Source of the DNA: an uncultured Eubacteriales bacterium
GTDB lineage: Bacteria; Bacillota; Clostridia; Lachnospirales; CAG-274
NCBI GenBank assembly: GCA_905201505.1
Contig: CAJKOJ010000042.1
Location: 1-17,085 of the forward strand
Length of the DNA: 17,085 bases
Direction: 5' to 3'
Each line of letters starts with the position of its first letter. Positions within the stretch are counted from its first letter, which is position 1. The position numbers and the translations under genes are program-made. Below the pieces are notes generated by a model that worked only from the letters and a program-made list of their open reading frames with translations, was not told where the DNA came from and did no database searches. Shown one piece after another: positions 7,163-15,500 of this stretch.

Positions 7163-8581
7163 TTATATCCTTTCCAAAACTCTGCAAAGAAACATCCATA
7201 CCCTGTCTATTGAAGATATACTAGCTCTCTCCTTAGGTGTATGAATATCAAAAAGATTAGGACCAAATGAAATCATATCCATATCAGGCACTTTTTCTGC
7301 AATAAGCCCGCATTCAAGACCCGCATGGACAGTCTCAACTTTAGGTTCTTCATTATACATTTCTTTATAAACTTCAACAAATAACTCTCTTAGCGGTGAT
7401 TCAGCCTTATATTCCCATGCAGGATAATCCCCGTGACTTTCTGTCTTTCCCCCGCAAAGCTCTGTCAGTTTTTCAATTTGCCCTTTAATATATGATTTTC
7501 TTGTTATTGAAGAACTTCTCAAAGCACAAATTAAAGAAACCGAATTATCATTCATTTTTACCACACCCAGATTATTGGAACTTTCAGGCATATTAAGCAC
7601 TGTATTTGTTGATTGAATACCGTTTGGCATAAGATTCATACAAGATAAAACACTATTCATTGATTTGTCGGAAAACACTTTGTCTGCTCTTTCTATACTT
7701 TCAGCATATATCTCAATTGCTTTATCTGTTATTAAATATTCCCCTTTTATCTCCTCTGCTATTATATTTACAGTGGCTTTAAGGCTTTCACTGTCATTAC
7801 AGCATACAACAGCTTCAGCATATCTCGGTATAGCATTGTCTTTTGCACCTCCGTTTATTGAAGATATTTCAATATTCTCAATCTCCGAGGCTCTTTCAAG
7901 AACCCTGCCCATAATCTTATTTGCATTAGCTCTCTCCTTATTAATATCAATACCTGAATGACCACCTTCAAGTCCCTTAACCACTATTCTCATAAAGTTA
8001 TTGCAGCTTGGTTCTCTGAATTCAACAGGTATAATTGATTCTGTTTTAACTCCTCCGGCACATCCCACAGTAAATATGCCTTCTTCTTCTGAATCAATAT
8101 TTAAAAGAAGCCTTCCTTCAATTAATGTTGCGTCAAGATTTGCTGCACCAAGCATACCAACTTCTTCATCTGTTGTTATTATCACTTCAACAGGAGGGTG
8201 CACTGCACTTTCATCATCTAGCAAAGCCATAGCCATAGCCACAGCAATACCGTCATCAGCACCTAAAGTAGTTCCGTCTGCATGTATATAGTCTCCGTCA
8301 TATATTACTTTAATAGGATCTTTAAGAAAATTATGCTCAACATCACTGTCTTTTTCACACACCATATCCATATGCCCTTGTATTACAACAACAGGGTGAT
8401 TTTCATATCCTTTTGAACCATTCTTTTTTATAATAACATTGTTTGCCTTATCCTGATGTACCCAAAGATTTCTCTCCTCAGCAAATTTCACAAGATAATC
8501 GCTTACAGCTTTTTCATTGCCTGAACCTCTCGGTATTTCATTTATTTTTTCAAAAAAATACAAAACTTTTCCGCAATTCAT
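7163..8581 (-). CDS. pepD: Aminoacyl-histidine dipeptidase, M20C family (PepD-type)
   Basis: This 472-residue metallopeptidase belongs to family M20C and would hydrolyse dipeptides such as Xaa-His in the cytoplasm with two bound metal ions. In this frame the visible residues are H70 and D72 (QGHMDMVCEKD), bridging D109 (LGADDG), the catalytic Glu pair 139-140 (TTDEEVGMLGA), D163 (NIDSEEEG) and a late His at 447 (FDIHTPKE). The glycine- and histidine-containing segment EGGHSGIDI marks the start of the inserted lid domain. Length is normal. The frame extends to a TTG at 8596, but TTGAGGTG is the ribosome site; the ATG at 8581 is seven bases downstream of GAGGTG and is the likely start. Lies between the DUF711 gene and the AI-2E gene on the same strand; peptide use and small-molecule export would fit an amino-acid theme, but that is inference. 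Confidence 0.92.
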   Translation of the reverse strand: MNCGKVLYFFEKINEIPRGSGNEKAVSDYLVKFAEERNLWVHQDKANNVIIKKNGSKGYENHPVVVIQGHMDMVCEKDSDVEHNFLKDPIKVIYDGDYIHADGTTLGADDGIAVAMAMALLDDESAVHPPVEVIITTDEEVGMLGAANLDATLIEGRLLLNIDSEEEGIFTVGCAGGVKTESIIPVEFREPSCNNFMRIVVKGLEGGHSGIDINKERANANKIMGRVLERASEIENIEISSINGGAKDNAIPRYAEAVVCCNDSESLKATVNIIAEEIKGEYLITDKAIEIYAESIERADKVFSDKSMNSVLSCMNLMPNGIQSTNTVLNMPESSNNLGVVKMNDNSVSLICALRSSSITRKSYIKGQIEKLTELCGGKTESHGDYPAWEYKAESPLRELFVEVYKEMYNEEPKVETVHAGLECGLIAEKVPDMDMISFGPNLFDIHTPKERASISSIDRVWMFLCRVLERI

Positions 8582-8617
8582 ATACATACACCTCAAAACT
8601 TTCCTTTAAATATATTT

Positions 8618-8646
8618 TACCCCCATATTTAAAAAATATGAGGGTA
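8618..8646 (-). other. Intercistronic hairpin between the DUF711 and pepD genes
   Basis: Arms 8618-8630 and 8634-8646 pair across 13 positions around a three-base loop. On the + strand there is a C/A mismatch (8623, 8641), but in the - strand RNA, the direction of transcription here, the same pair becomes G-U, so the stem is uninterrupted. No U-run follows on the - strand, so this is more likely a processing, stability or partial-termination element than a full terminator. Confidence 0.55.
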
Positions 8647-8663
8647 TTAAAAGCTTTATTAAC

Positions 8664-10022
8664 TTAGTTCTTAAAGCTGTGAATAGGAGCCGGTATTCTT
8701 CCGCCTCTCTTTATAAATGCTTCACAGCTGAATTTATTTACAGGCATAACAGGAGCATAGCCTAAAAGTCCGCCAAACTCAACAGTATCTCCCACACTTG
8801 CACCTATAACAGGGATAACTCTTACAGCAGTAGTCTTATTATTAACCATACCAATAGCCATTTCATCTGCAATAATTCCTGATATAGTTTCAGCAGATGT
8901 ATCACCCGGTATTGCAATCATATCAAGACCAACGGAACAAACACATGTCATAGCCTCAAGCTTTTCAAGCGTAAGTGCACCTGCATTTACTGCGTCAATC
9001 ATACCATGATCCTCACTTACAGGAATAAAAGCACCTGAAAGTCCGCCTACATAAGAGCTTGCCATTACGCCGCCCTTTTTCACATTGTCATTAAGCATTG
9101 CAAGTGCAGCAGTAGTACCAGGAGCACCTGCCTGCTCCAAGCCCATTTCATTAAAAATTTCTGCTATAGAATCACCTACAGCAGGAGTAGGAGCAAGAGA
9201 CAAATCAATAATACCAAAAGGAATACCAAGCCTTTTACTTGCTTCCTGAGCCACAAGCTGACCAACTCTTGTAATTTTAAATGCAGTCTTTTTAACTGTT
9301 TCACATACAGTTTCAAAGTCAGCATCTCTTACTTCTTCAAGAGCACGCTTAACAACACCCGGACCGCTTACACCTACATTTATAACCATATCTCTTTCGC
9401 CTACACCATGAAAAGCACCTGCCATAAAAGGATTATCTTCTACAGCATTGCAGAAAACAACAAACTTTGCACAGGCAATAGATCCTTGATCCTTAGTAAG
9501 GAAAGCCATTTCCTTAATAGTTTGTCCCATTTGCTTTACAGCATCCATATTAATACCGTTTCTTGATGAACCAACATTGATACTTGAGCAAATTCTCTCA
9601 GTAACACTTAATGCTTCAGGAATACTGTTTATCAAATCCCTGTCACCTTTGGTACAGCCCTTCTGCACAAGTGCAGAATAACCGCCAATAAAGTTTACTC
9701 CTACTTCCTTTGCTGCTCTGTCAAGAGTTTTGGCAATTTCAATGTAAGCTGATGAACCACAGCTTCCTCCGACTAAGGCAATAGGTGTAACAGAAATTCT
9801 CTTATTTACAATAGGCACACCAAACTCAGTACCTATTTCATCACCTGTTTTCACAAGATTTGCAGCATTTTTAGTTATTTTATCATAAATTTTATCAGTC
9901 AGCTTTTTAACGTCTGAATCAATACAATCCATAAGACTTATACCCATAGTAATAGTTCTTACATCAAGGTTAGCCTCCTGAATCATTTTATTTGTTTCCT
10001 GAACTTCAACACGTGAAATCAT
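8664..10022 (-). CDS. DUF711/UPF0210 family protein
   Basis: This 452-residue protein is a full-length member of the UPF0210 (DUF711) family, often annotated as 'PFL family protein'. Recognisable segments include MGISLMDCIDSD near residues 26-37, the glycine/serine-rich GGSCGSSAY near 85-93, VGSSRNGINMDAVKQMG, FHGVGERDMVINVGVSGPG, SLAPTPAVGDSIAEI and the C-terminal LLGYAPVMPVNKFSCEAFI. I see no glycyl-radical motif, so pyruvate formate-lyase activity should not be assumed. It is cytoplasmic and rich in small residues, consistent with an alpha/beta barrel. A GGAGGG ribosome site (CCCTCC at 10029-10034 on +) sets the start, 23 bases after the ACT gene. The ACT/DUF711 gene pair is widespread in Firmicutes (for example adjacent genes in Streptococcus pneumoniae), suggesting a shared job whose biochemistry is not known to me. 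Confidence 0.92.
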   Translation of the reverse strand: MISRVEVQETNKMIQEANLDVRTITMGISLMDCIDSDVKKLTDKIYDKITKNAANLVKTGDEIGTEFGVPIVNKRISVTPIALVGGSCGSSAYIEIAKTLDRAAKEVGVNFIGGYSALVQKGCTKGDRDLINSIPEALSVTERICSSINVGSSRNGINMDAVKQMGQTIKEMAFLTKDQGSIACAKFVVFCNAVEDNPFMAGAFHGVGERDMVINVGVSGPGVVKRALEEVRDADFETVCETVKKTAFKITRVGQLVAQEASKRLGIPFGIIDLSLAPTPAVGDSIAEIFNEMGLEQAGAPGTTAALAMLNDNVKKGGVMASSYVGGLSGAFIPVSEDHGMIDAVNAGALTLEKLEAMTCVCSVGLDMIAIPGDTSAETISGIIADEMAIGMVNNKTTAVRVIPVIGASVGDTVEFGGLLGYAPVMPVNKFSCEAFIKRGGRIPAPIHSFKN

Positions 10023-10045
10023 AATATACCCTCCGAATTCAAAAA

Positions 10046-10315
10046 CTAGATACGATGCATACTGTTGAAAATATCTTCTCTTTGAAGCCTTATATCAACA
10101 CCGATTTCTTCGCCTAATTTTTTCAACTCAGCAACGATTTCTTCAAATCTGTGACAGCTTGTTGATAAATCTACAACCATCATCATATTAAACCATCCTG
10201 AAACTATAGTCTGAGATATATCTAAAATATTAATTTCATCCTTAGCAAGATAAGCACAAACCTTGGCAATAATACCTACCTGATCCTTACCTAAAACAGT
10301 AATAATACCCTTCAT
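10046..10315 (-). CDS. ACT domain protein, UPF0237 family
   Basis: This 89-residue protein is almost entirely one ACT domain (about residues 2-76), of the GcvR/UPF0237 kind. The loop GKDQVGI (9-15) is where ACT domains usually bind an amino acid or related ligand. The open frame reaches 10381, but the promoter lies inside that extension, and an AGGAGG (10326-10331) sits ten bases before the ATG at 10315, so the short form is correct. It is the first gene of the ACT/DUF711 unit and likely senses a metabolite and controls the DUF711 partner; that role is inferred from pairing. No DNA-binding domain is present. Confidence 0.88.
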   Translation of the reverse strand: MKGIITVLGKDQVGIIAKVCAYLAKDEINILDISQTIVSGWFNMMMVVDLSTSCHRFEEIVAELKKLGEEIGVDIRLQREDIFNSMHRI

Positions 10316-10348
10316 TATTATTAATCCTCCTAAAATACATTTGAACTT

Positions 10349-10377
10349 ATAATAACATAAAAAAGCACATATTTCAA
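10349..10377 (-). promoter_or_regulatory. Sigma-A type promoter of the ACT/DUF711 unit
   Basis: On the - strand, TTGAAA (10372-10377) and TATTAT (10349-10354) are 17 bases apart. Transcription would start near 10342, about 27 bases before the ACT start codon at 10315. It may drive the genes through to the AI-2E family gene at 5964. No strong terminator separates the upstream GH43 gene, so some readthrough from GH43 is possible. Confidence 0.8.
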
Positions 10378-10451
10378 CCATTATTATTTTACATCAGGCT
10401 GTTATATACAGATAATATTCCAGCCATTGTCAAAAATACTTTTTAAATATT

Positions 10452-11963
10452 TTAATCATTATATTTAAAATATTCAAACTTTGCTTCAATACTTTCTTCA
10501 TTATTTCCACTTAGTCCGTAAATTCCGACCATAGTACCCGTATGACGTTTTCTGTCTCCCGGAACACCTTCATCGCAAAGATAAATACAATTTGGCAGAA
10601 CTGCTGCCATTTTCCACTCTTTCCCATCCTCGCTGTAATAGAAACTTCTTTCAAGACCTTTTACATCAACTTTTAAATATAGCGTTTCTGCAAAAATATC
10701 AGTTATAACAGTTACTCTTTCTTCTCCTCTGTTTCTGTTTATTACAAGTTCAATTCCGTCACTGCACCTTCCAAACCGTATATAACTTACAGTTGAATAA
10801 TAGCATGCAATACCCGCCTGATAACCTGCATTATGGGGATTAAAAGTCATTTTCGTTTCCGCAGTATAACTTAATTCCTGCTCTCTTCTCACTAAAATAT
10901 TTTTAGCTTCTACATCATACATAAAGCCCTTTTGTGTATTTAACTTAAGACAATCGTTTTCAAAACACCAATTATCATTATCAGGATTTCTTACCCATTC
11001 CCAGTCAAGGGACAATTTGCTCTCAGAAAAATTATAATATGTATTTTTATCATACAATTTAACAGGCAAATCAGGCATCTTCTGCTCGATACTTGGTTTT
11101 CTGTCATTTATATAAAACCAACCGTCATCAGTCCAGTATACAGGGTCAAGAGCAGTTTCTCTTCCAACTGTTGTATAATTCCCGCCATTTCTTCTTCCGC
11201 ACAGATAAGTGCACCACCATTGTCCATTTTGTGTTTCTACAAGATCGCCGTGCCCGCTTCGCTGTATAAGAGCTGTTGGATCTGTTTGTCTCAACACAGG
11301 GTTATAAGGACATACCTCATATGGTCCATACAAATTTTTGCTTCTTGCAATATTAATACCATGTCCATATCCGGTCCCCCCCTCTGCAACTATTGCATAG
11401 TAATAGCCATCTTTTTTAAGTATATGAGGACCTTCTGAACACCTTTCACCAGTACCTGACCATACCTGTCTTATTTCTCCTGCTATTTTTGTACATTCTT
11501 CATTTAACGGAACAATTGTAATGGCAGGAGCTATAATCATATAATGTTTACCATCATCATCTATAAAGTGAGACGGGTCTATATTATCTACAGGCAGAAT
11601 GACAGGCTTACTGTATGGACCCTCTGCTCTCTCAGCAGTCATTACCAACTGACTTCTCATAGGACTTACAGACATATCCTTAGAATTATGCCTTAATGTT
11701 GCAAAAATATAAAATTTGCCGTTATAATATGATATATCTGGTGCCCAAATACCTCTTGAATCCAAAGTTTTGCTTAAATCCAGATATTCACTATCAGTAA
11801 TTGCATGTCCGATAAGCTCCCAGTGAACCAAATCCTTTGAATGAGAAATAGGTATTGCAGGAAAATACTGAAAACTTGAATTAACCTTATAATAATCTTC
11901 ACCAACTCTTACAATAGACGGGTCGGAGAAAAAACCTCTGTGCACAGGATTTTTATATTTCAT
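10452..11963 (-). CDS. GH43 glycosidase, beta-xylosidase/alpha-L-arabinofuranosidase-like
   Basis: This 503-residue enzyme has the two-domain layout of GH43 beta-xylosidases: a five-bladed propeller (about residues 1-300) and a C-terminal beta-sandwich (about 310-503). The three catalytic acidic residues are visible: general base D14 (FFSDPSIV), pKa-modulating D129 (NIDPSHF) and general acid E177 (CSEGPH). H238 in SGHGD matches the central His often bound to a cation. No signal peptide, so it should act inside the cell on short xylo- or arabino-oligosaccharides; the pentoses would feed the pentose phosphate pathway, where transketolase acts. The exact specificity cannot be read. The frame starts at an ATG at 11975, but that codon overlaps the GGAGG ribosome site, so the ATG at 11963 is chosen. 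No sugar transporter or regulator is adjacent. No convincing terminator follows it. Confidence 0.93.
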   Translation of the reverse strand: MKYKNPVHRGFFSDPSIVRVGEDYYKVNSSFQYFPAIPISHSKDLVHWELIGHAITDSEYLDLSKTLDSRGIWAPDISYYNGKFYIFATLRHNSKDMSVSPMRSQLVMTAERAEGPYSKPVILPVDNIDPSHFIDDDGKHYMIIAPAITIVPLNEECTKIAGEIRQVWSGTGERCSEGPHILKKDGYYYAIVAEGGTGYGHGINIARSKNLYGPYEVCPYNPVLRQTDPTALIQRSGHGDLVETQNGQWWCTYLCGRRNGGNYTTVGRETALDPVYWTDDGWFYINDRKPSIEQKMPDLPVKLYDKNTYYNFSESKLSLDWEWVRNPDNDNWCFENDCLKLNTQKGFMYDVEAKNILVRREQELSYTAETKMTFNPHNAGYQAGIACYYSTVSYIRFGRCSDGIELVINRNRGEERVTVITDIFAETLYLKVDVKGLERSFYYSEDGKEWKMAAVLPNCIYLCDEGVPGDRKRHTGTMVGIYGLSGNNEESIEAKFEYFKYND

Positions 11964-12012
11964 AATTTCCTCCATTTATATAATATATAATTATTAAATT
12001 CTTGACAAATTT

Positions 12013-12041
12013 ATTATGGCACTCAATGGTGTTTTAGTCAA
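12013..12041 (-). promoter_or_regulatory. Sigma-A type promoter of the GH43 gene
   Basis: On the - strand, TTGACT (12036-12041) and CATAAT (12013-12018) are 17 bases apart. Transcription would start near 12006, about 43 bases before the start codon at 11963. Confidence 0.75.
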
Positions 12042-12054
12042 TAATTTTTATTGA
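12038..12054. promoter_or_regulatory. Palindrome overlapping the GH43 -35 box, possible operator
   Basis: TCAATAA (12038-12044) and TTATTGA (12048-12054) are perfect inverted repeats with a three-base spacer. The site overlaps the -35 box of the GH43 promoter, a position where a bound repressor would block RNA polymerase. No regulator gene is nearby and the site is A+T-rich, so chance is not excluded. Confidence 0.4.
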
Positions 12055-12142
12055 TTTTAAATGAATTTATTTAACAAATTGTGTCGAAAAACCAAACAAT
12101 TTAGCTTTGCAAAATTTGTGTAAAATTCTCAGAAAATTTTTC

Positions 12143-12170
12143 TTGACTTATTGTCAAATCGTACTATAAT
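12143..12170 (+). promoter_or_regulatory. Sigma-A type promoter of the acidic lipoprotein gene
   Basis: TTGACT (12143-12148) and a perfect TATAAT (12165-12170) are 16 bases apart. Transcription would begin near 12177, giving a leader of about 65 bases. The -35 box is also the left arm of an inverted repeat, TTGAC (12143-12147) with GTCAA (12153-12157), which may be an operator. Confidence 0.8.
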
Positions 12171-12201
12171 AAAAATGAACAATAAAATTATAAAAAACAG
12201 G

Positions 12202-12229
12202 AAGGAGGAAGCCGGTTACATATTAACCG
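12202..12229 (+). promoter_or_regulatory. Displaced ribosome binding site followed by a hairpin
   Basis: A very strong Shine-Dalgarno sequence (AAGGAGG, 12202-12208) lies 33 bases before the ATG at 12242, far beyond normal spacing. Between them is a perfect six-pair hairpin, CGGTTA (12213-12218) with TAACCG (12224-12229), loop CATAT. Folding would bring the site to an effective 16 bases from the start. No start codon lies at normal distance after the Shine-Dalgarno sequence, and no other ribosome site precedes the ATG. Confidence 0.6.
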
Positions 12230-12241
12230 ACTGACGAAATT

Positions 12242-12490
12242 ATGAAGAAATTAATTATGATGGCAGCTGTAGTAGGTGTAATGAGTTTTTCACTTATGGG
12301 ATGTAGTTCATCAACTGAACCTACTGACAATACTCCAGCAGAAGAAACAACTGAAGCAGCTCCTGATGAAACAACTGAAGCAGAAACTCTTGAAGAAGAA
12401 ACTTCTGAAGAAGAGACAGCTGAGGATGAAACTGTTGCTGATGATTCTGCAGAATCAGAAACTCTTGAAGCTTTATCAGCTGCAAACTAA
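12242..12490 (+). CDS. Small, highly acidic lipoprotein of unknown function
   Basis: I do not recognise this 82-residue protein. It has a lipoprotein signal peptide: MKK, a hydrophobic stretch (residues 4-19), then the lipobox SLMGC with C21 as the lipidated residue. The mature part (21-82) is low-complexity, built from Glu, Thr, Ala, Asp and Ser, with about 23 acidic residues and no Lys or Arg, so it should be unstructured and strongly negative on the outer face of the membrane. Two 16-base copies of an identical segment (12344-12359 and 12368-12383) show a 24-base tandem period encoding a TTEA-containing unit. In-frame TAA at 12224 rules out a longer N-terminus. It has its own promoter, an odd leader and a strong terminator. 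Possible roles such as cation binding or a surface spacer are guesses. Confidence 0.75.
   Translation: MKKLIMMAAVVGVMSFSLMGCSSSTEPTDNTPAEETTEAAPDETTEAETLEEETSEEETAEDETVADDSAESETLEALSAAN
12344..12383 (+). repeat. 24-base-period tandem repeat inside the acidic lipoprotein gene
   Basis: The 16-base segment GAAACAACTGAAGCAG occurs at 12344-12359 and again at 12368-12383, exactly 24 bases (eight codons) apart. A further 15-base repeat, CAGAAACTCTTGAAG, is found at 12381-12395 and 12456-12470. These point to growth of the acidic region by duplication. Confidence 0.7.
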
Positions 12491-12517
12491 TTTTTAAGTT
12501 TTTTACAGCAACTTTTT

Positions 12518-12558
12518 AGAGGTGATATACAAATACTGTATATCACCTCTTTTCTTTT
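12518..12558 (+). terminator. Intrinsic terminator of the acidic lipoprotein gene
   Basis: A perfect 14-base inverted repeat (12518-12531 with 12537-12550) encloses a five-base loop and is followed by a T-rich run on the + strand (12551-12558). It lies 28 bases after the lipoprotein stop codon. No U-run follows on the - strand, so it is probably not an efficient terminator for the RND operon arriving from the other side. Confidence 0.9.
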
Positions 12559-12593
12559 AGTTATATAATATTATTAATTTAATCAGCTTTAAC

Positions 12594-15500
12594 TCAGCAC
12601 TCTTTTCTGAACACAATATAATATACCAATGGTACAAGCACTAAATTAACTATCATTGATGCAAGAAGACCTGCAAGCATTAATATTGCCATAGGTATAA
12701 ACAAGGCATCACCAAATAAAGCCAAAGGCAGTAAACCAAGCACAGTAGTCATAGTACTCATCATTATAGGTCTTAATCTTGCACCTCCGGCCTCCTTACA
12801 AGCCTCTTCTATAGGCAGTCCGCTTTTTATTTCATTTGTAATGCAGTCTATAAGCACAATTGCATTTGCAAGTACACAGCCCATTAAACTTACCCCGCCG
12901 ATAAGTGCAAAAAGGCTTAAAGGCTGACCGGTAATTTTAAGTGCCAATATTCCTGTAGCAAGACCAAATGGTACAGATATAAATATGATACCTACCTTTT
13001 TAAATGAACCAAACTGAATAACAAGAAGTATAAGCATTGCAATCACAGCTACAGCCGCTGCTATACCTATATTGCTCAAAACTTCTTCTGTAAACTGTTT
13101 CTTCATACCTGATTTTTCTATGATAACACTTTCAGGGAATTGGTCAATGTTTTCTTCTATCTTTTTTTCAAGAGCAGTTTGTATTTCAATATCGCTTACA
13201 CTTGCACTTGTGTAACAACCAACAATCCTTCCTCTTCTTCCATCAATTCTTGAAATTGACGTAATTTCCGGAGTAAGAGTAACATCAGCAAACTGTGACA
13301 CATTGTACTTTTTATCCATCACAGAAGATTTAACCTTAAATTCTTTAATTTGATCCCTTGAGTTAATGTCCGTATCAAGGACAACATTATACTCCTTGTT
13401 TCCGCTTCTGTATGTAGAAACATCCCTGCCCATCATAGCTATACTCAGTTCATTCTGGACTTCTGCTTCCATAAGCCCCAATGTATTAAGCTTCATATTA
13501 TCCATATTTACATAATAGTTGTATGTGGCAATCTCATTTAAATTCTTAATGCCTTTTGTTCCTTTAAACTGGCTCATCATATCATTTATGATTTCAGCAG
13601 CACTGTTAAGATCATCAACATCATCAGAATAAAGTTTTATTTCAACAGGTTTTGTATTAAGTGCAAATATACCAAGTTCATCAACCATTATATTTGCACC
13701 GCCTACACGGCTGTTAAGTTCACTTTGAAGAAAGTCAACCATATCTCCTGTATTTTTAAACCTGCTTCCTTTTCCCAAATCAATCTTAACAAATATATCA
13801 CCAAGACTGTCAAGAGGTATTTTAGGCATTATTGAATAATCATACCTTGGTATACTTGTACCTATACCGCTTAAATAATACATTGTTTCAGGCTGTTCAT
13901 CCAGTATATCTTCAATAGTATTTACAATTTCCCTTGTTCTGTCTAAACTGTCTTCATTGTTGCTTGAAACTTCAATGGTTATAATATCGTCATTAGCCTT
14001 TGGTATTATCTGCATATCAAGACTGAATACTGCTGATGCAAATATCAGCATAACAGCAACAGCGCCTATTAGTGTAACAGCCTTATGCTTAAATGCATGT
14101 TTAAAAGCCCTGTCGTATAGCCTTACTGACAAAGGTTGTTTTTTATTTTTCTTTTCCGCAGTCTTCTTGAGAAAGAAATAGCTCATAATAGGTGTTACAC
14201 ACATTGACACAATGTATGACGCAGCCAAACAGCATATTATAACAATAGGGAAAGTAAGTGCAAGCTGTCTGTATGCTCCCGGCAGCACAAGTATTGAACT
14301 AAACGCTATACAAGTTGTAATCATTGATATAAATACAGGCAAAGCAACAGAAGATGTACCTTTTGTCACAGCCTCTTTTCTCTCCATACCTGCGTCAATA
14401 TTTTTTTGTATTGCATCACTTACTACCACGGCATTATCCACAAGCATACCAAGCACAACTATAAGTGAAGCAAGGGAAACAAAGTGAATTTGAAAGCCAA
14501 AAACCCTGTTGCAAATAAAATTAATAAATATAGCCAGAGGGATTGCAACAGAAACAACTATAGCATTTCTGAAGTTCATACCAATCATAATTACAATTAT
14601 AACCAGCACAATTGACTCAAGCAAATTTACAACAAAGTCATTTATAGACTTTTCAACCTGGTCAGGCTGCATAAATATTTTGTTTACTGATATACCTTCA
14701 GGCATTGAAGCATTATAATCATCAATTACTTCATTAATTTCATCTCCAAGACTTACAACATTAAGTCCCTCCTGAAAATACACTGCAAGTACAGTTGACT
14801 TATTATCATTATATATATAATACCCTTCATCATCAGGAACTTCCATTCTCACATCAGCAATATCAGAAAGCCTTGTTATGATGTAGTCCTCGTTTGAAGC
14901 AACCACAATATTCTTAATATCATCTATACTTTCAAACTTTCCTGAAGCAGAAACTTTAATATCATTTCCATCAACCTTTACAGAACCTGTAGGTAATGTA
15001 GAATTATGGTATGCTATAACCTGTGCAAGTTCTGCAAGTGATACATTTGTATCATTGAGCTTATCAATGTTTACAGTTATTTTAACCTCTGACGGTACAT
15101 CACCATAAATATCTACTTTTTTGACACCTTCAACAAGCCTTAGCTTATCACTAATTTCCTTACTTCTTTGTGAAAGTTCATCATTTGATATATTTTCACC
15201 TGTTACAGCCAATATAAGACCTGCTGTATCCATAACATCATCATCAACACTTATTGATGCAACTCCTGATGGCAAATCATTTGTCTTTAATATCTGCAGT
15301 TTTTCTTTAAGTTCATCAAATCTGTCATCTACTTCATCTTGAGATAAGTCCATACTTAAAGATACACTTGTTACACAATAATTATCTTTTACAGTTGTTT
15401 CACACTTATCAAAGCCATCAAGCTCCATACATGTATGTTCAACTTTTTCAGCTATAAGCTGTTCCATATCCTCAGCATTAGCTCCGGGATACACTACTGT

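Noticed and set aside
8664..10022. Pyruvate formate-lyase activity for the DUF711 protein
   Set aside because: The family is often labelled PFL, but no glycyl-radical motif or activating-enzyme gene is present.
10316..10381. 22-residue N-terminal extension of the ACT protein
   Set aside because: It overlaps the promoter at 10349-10377 and precedes the transcription start; AGGAGG at 10326-10331 marks the ATG at 10315.
10397..10425. GGCTG/CAGCC inverted repeat as a terminator of the GH43 gene
   Set aside because: Only five pairs plus a weak inner stem and no U-run on the - strand; not enough to call a terminator.
12002..12007. TTGACA on the + strand as a -35 box for the lipoprotein gene
   Set aside because: No -10 box lies 15-19 bases downstream; the promoter at 12143-12170 is far better and closer to the gene.
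12076..12102. AAATTGT/ACAATTT inverted repeat in the GH43/lipoprotein intergenic region
   Set aside because: Seven A+T-rich pairs with a 13-base spacer, not overlapping either promoter; likely chance in such A+T-rich sequence.
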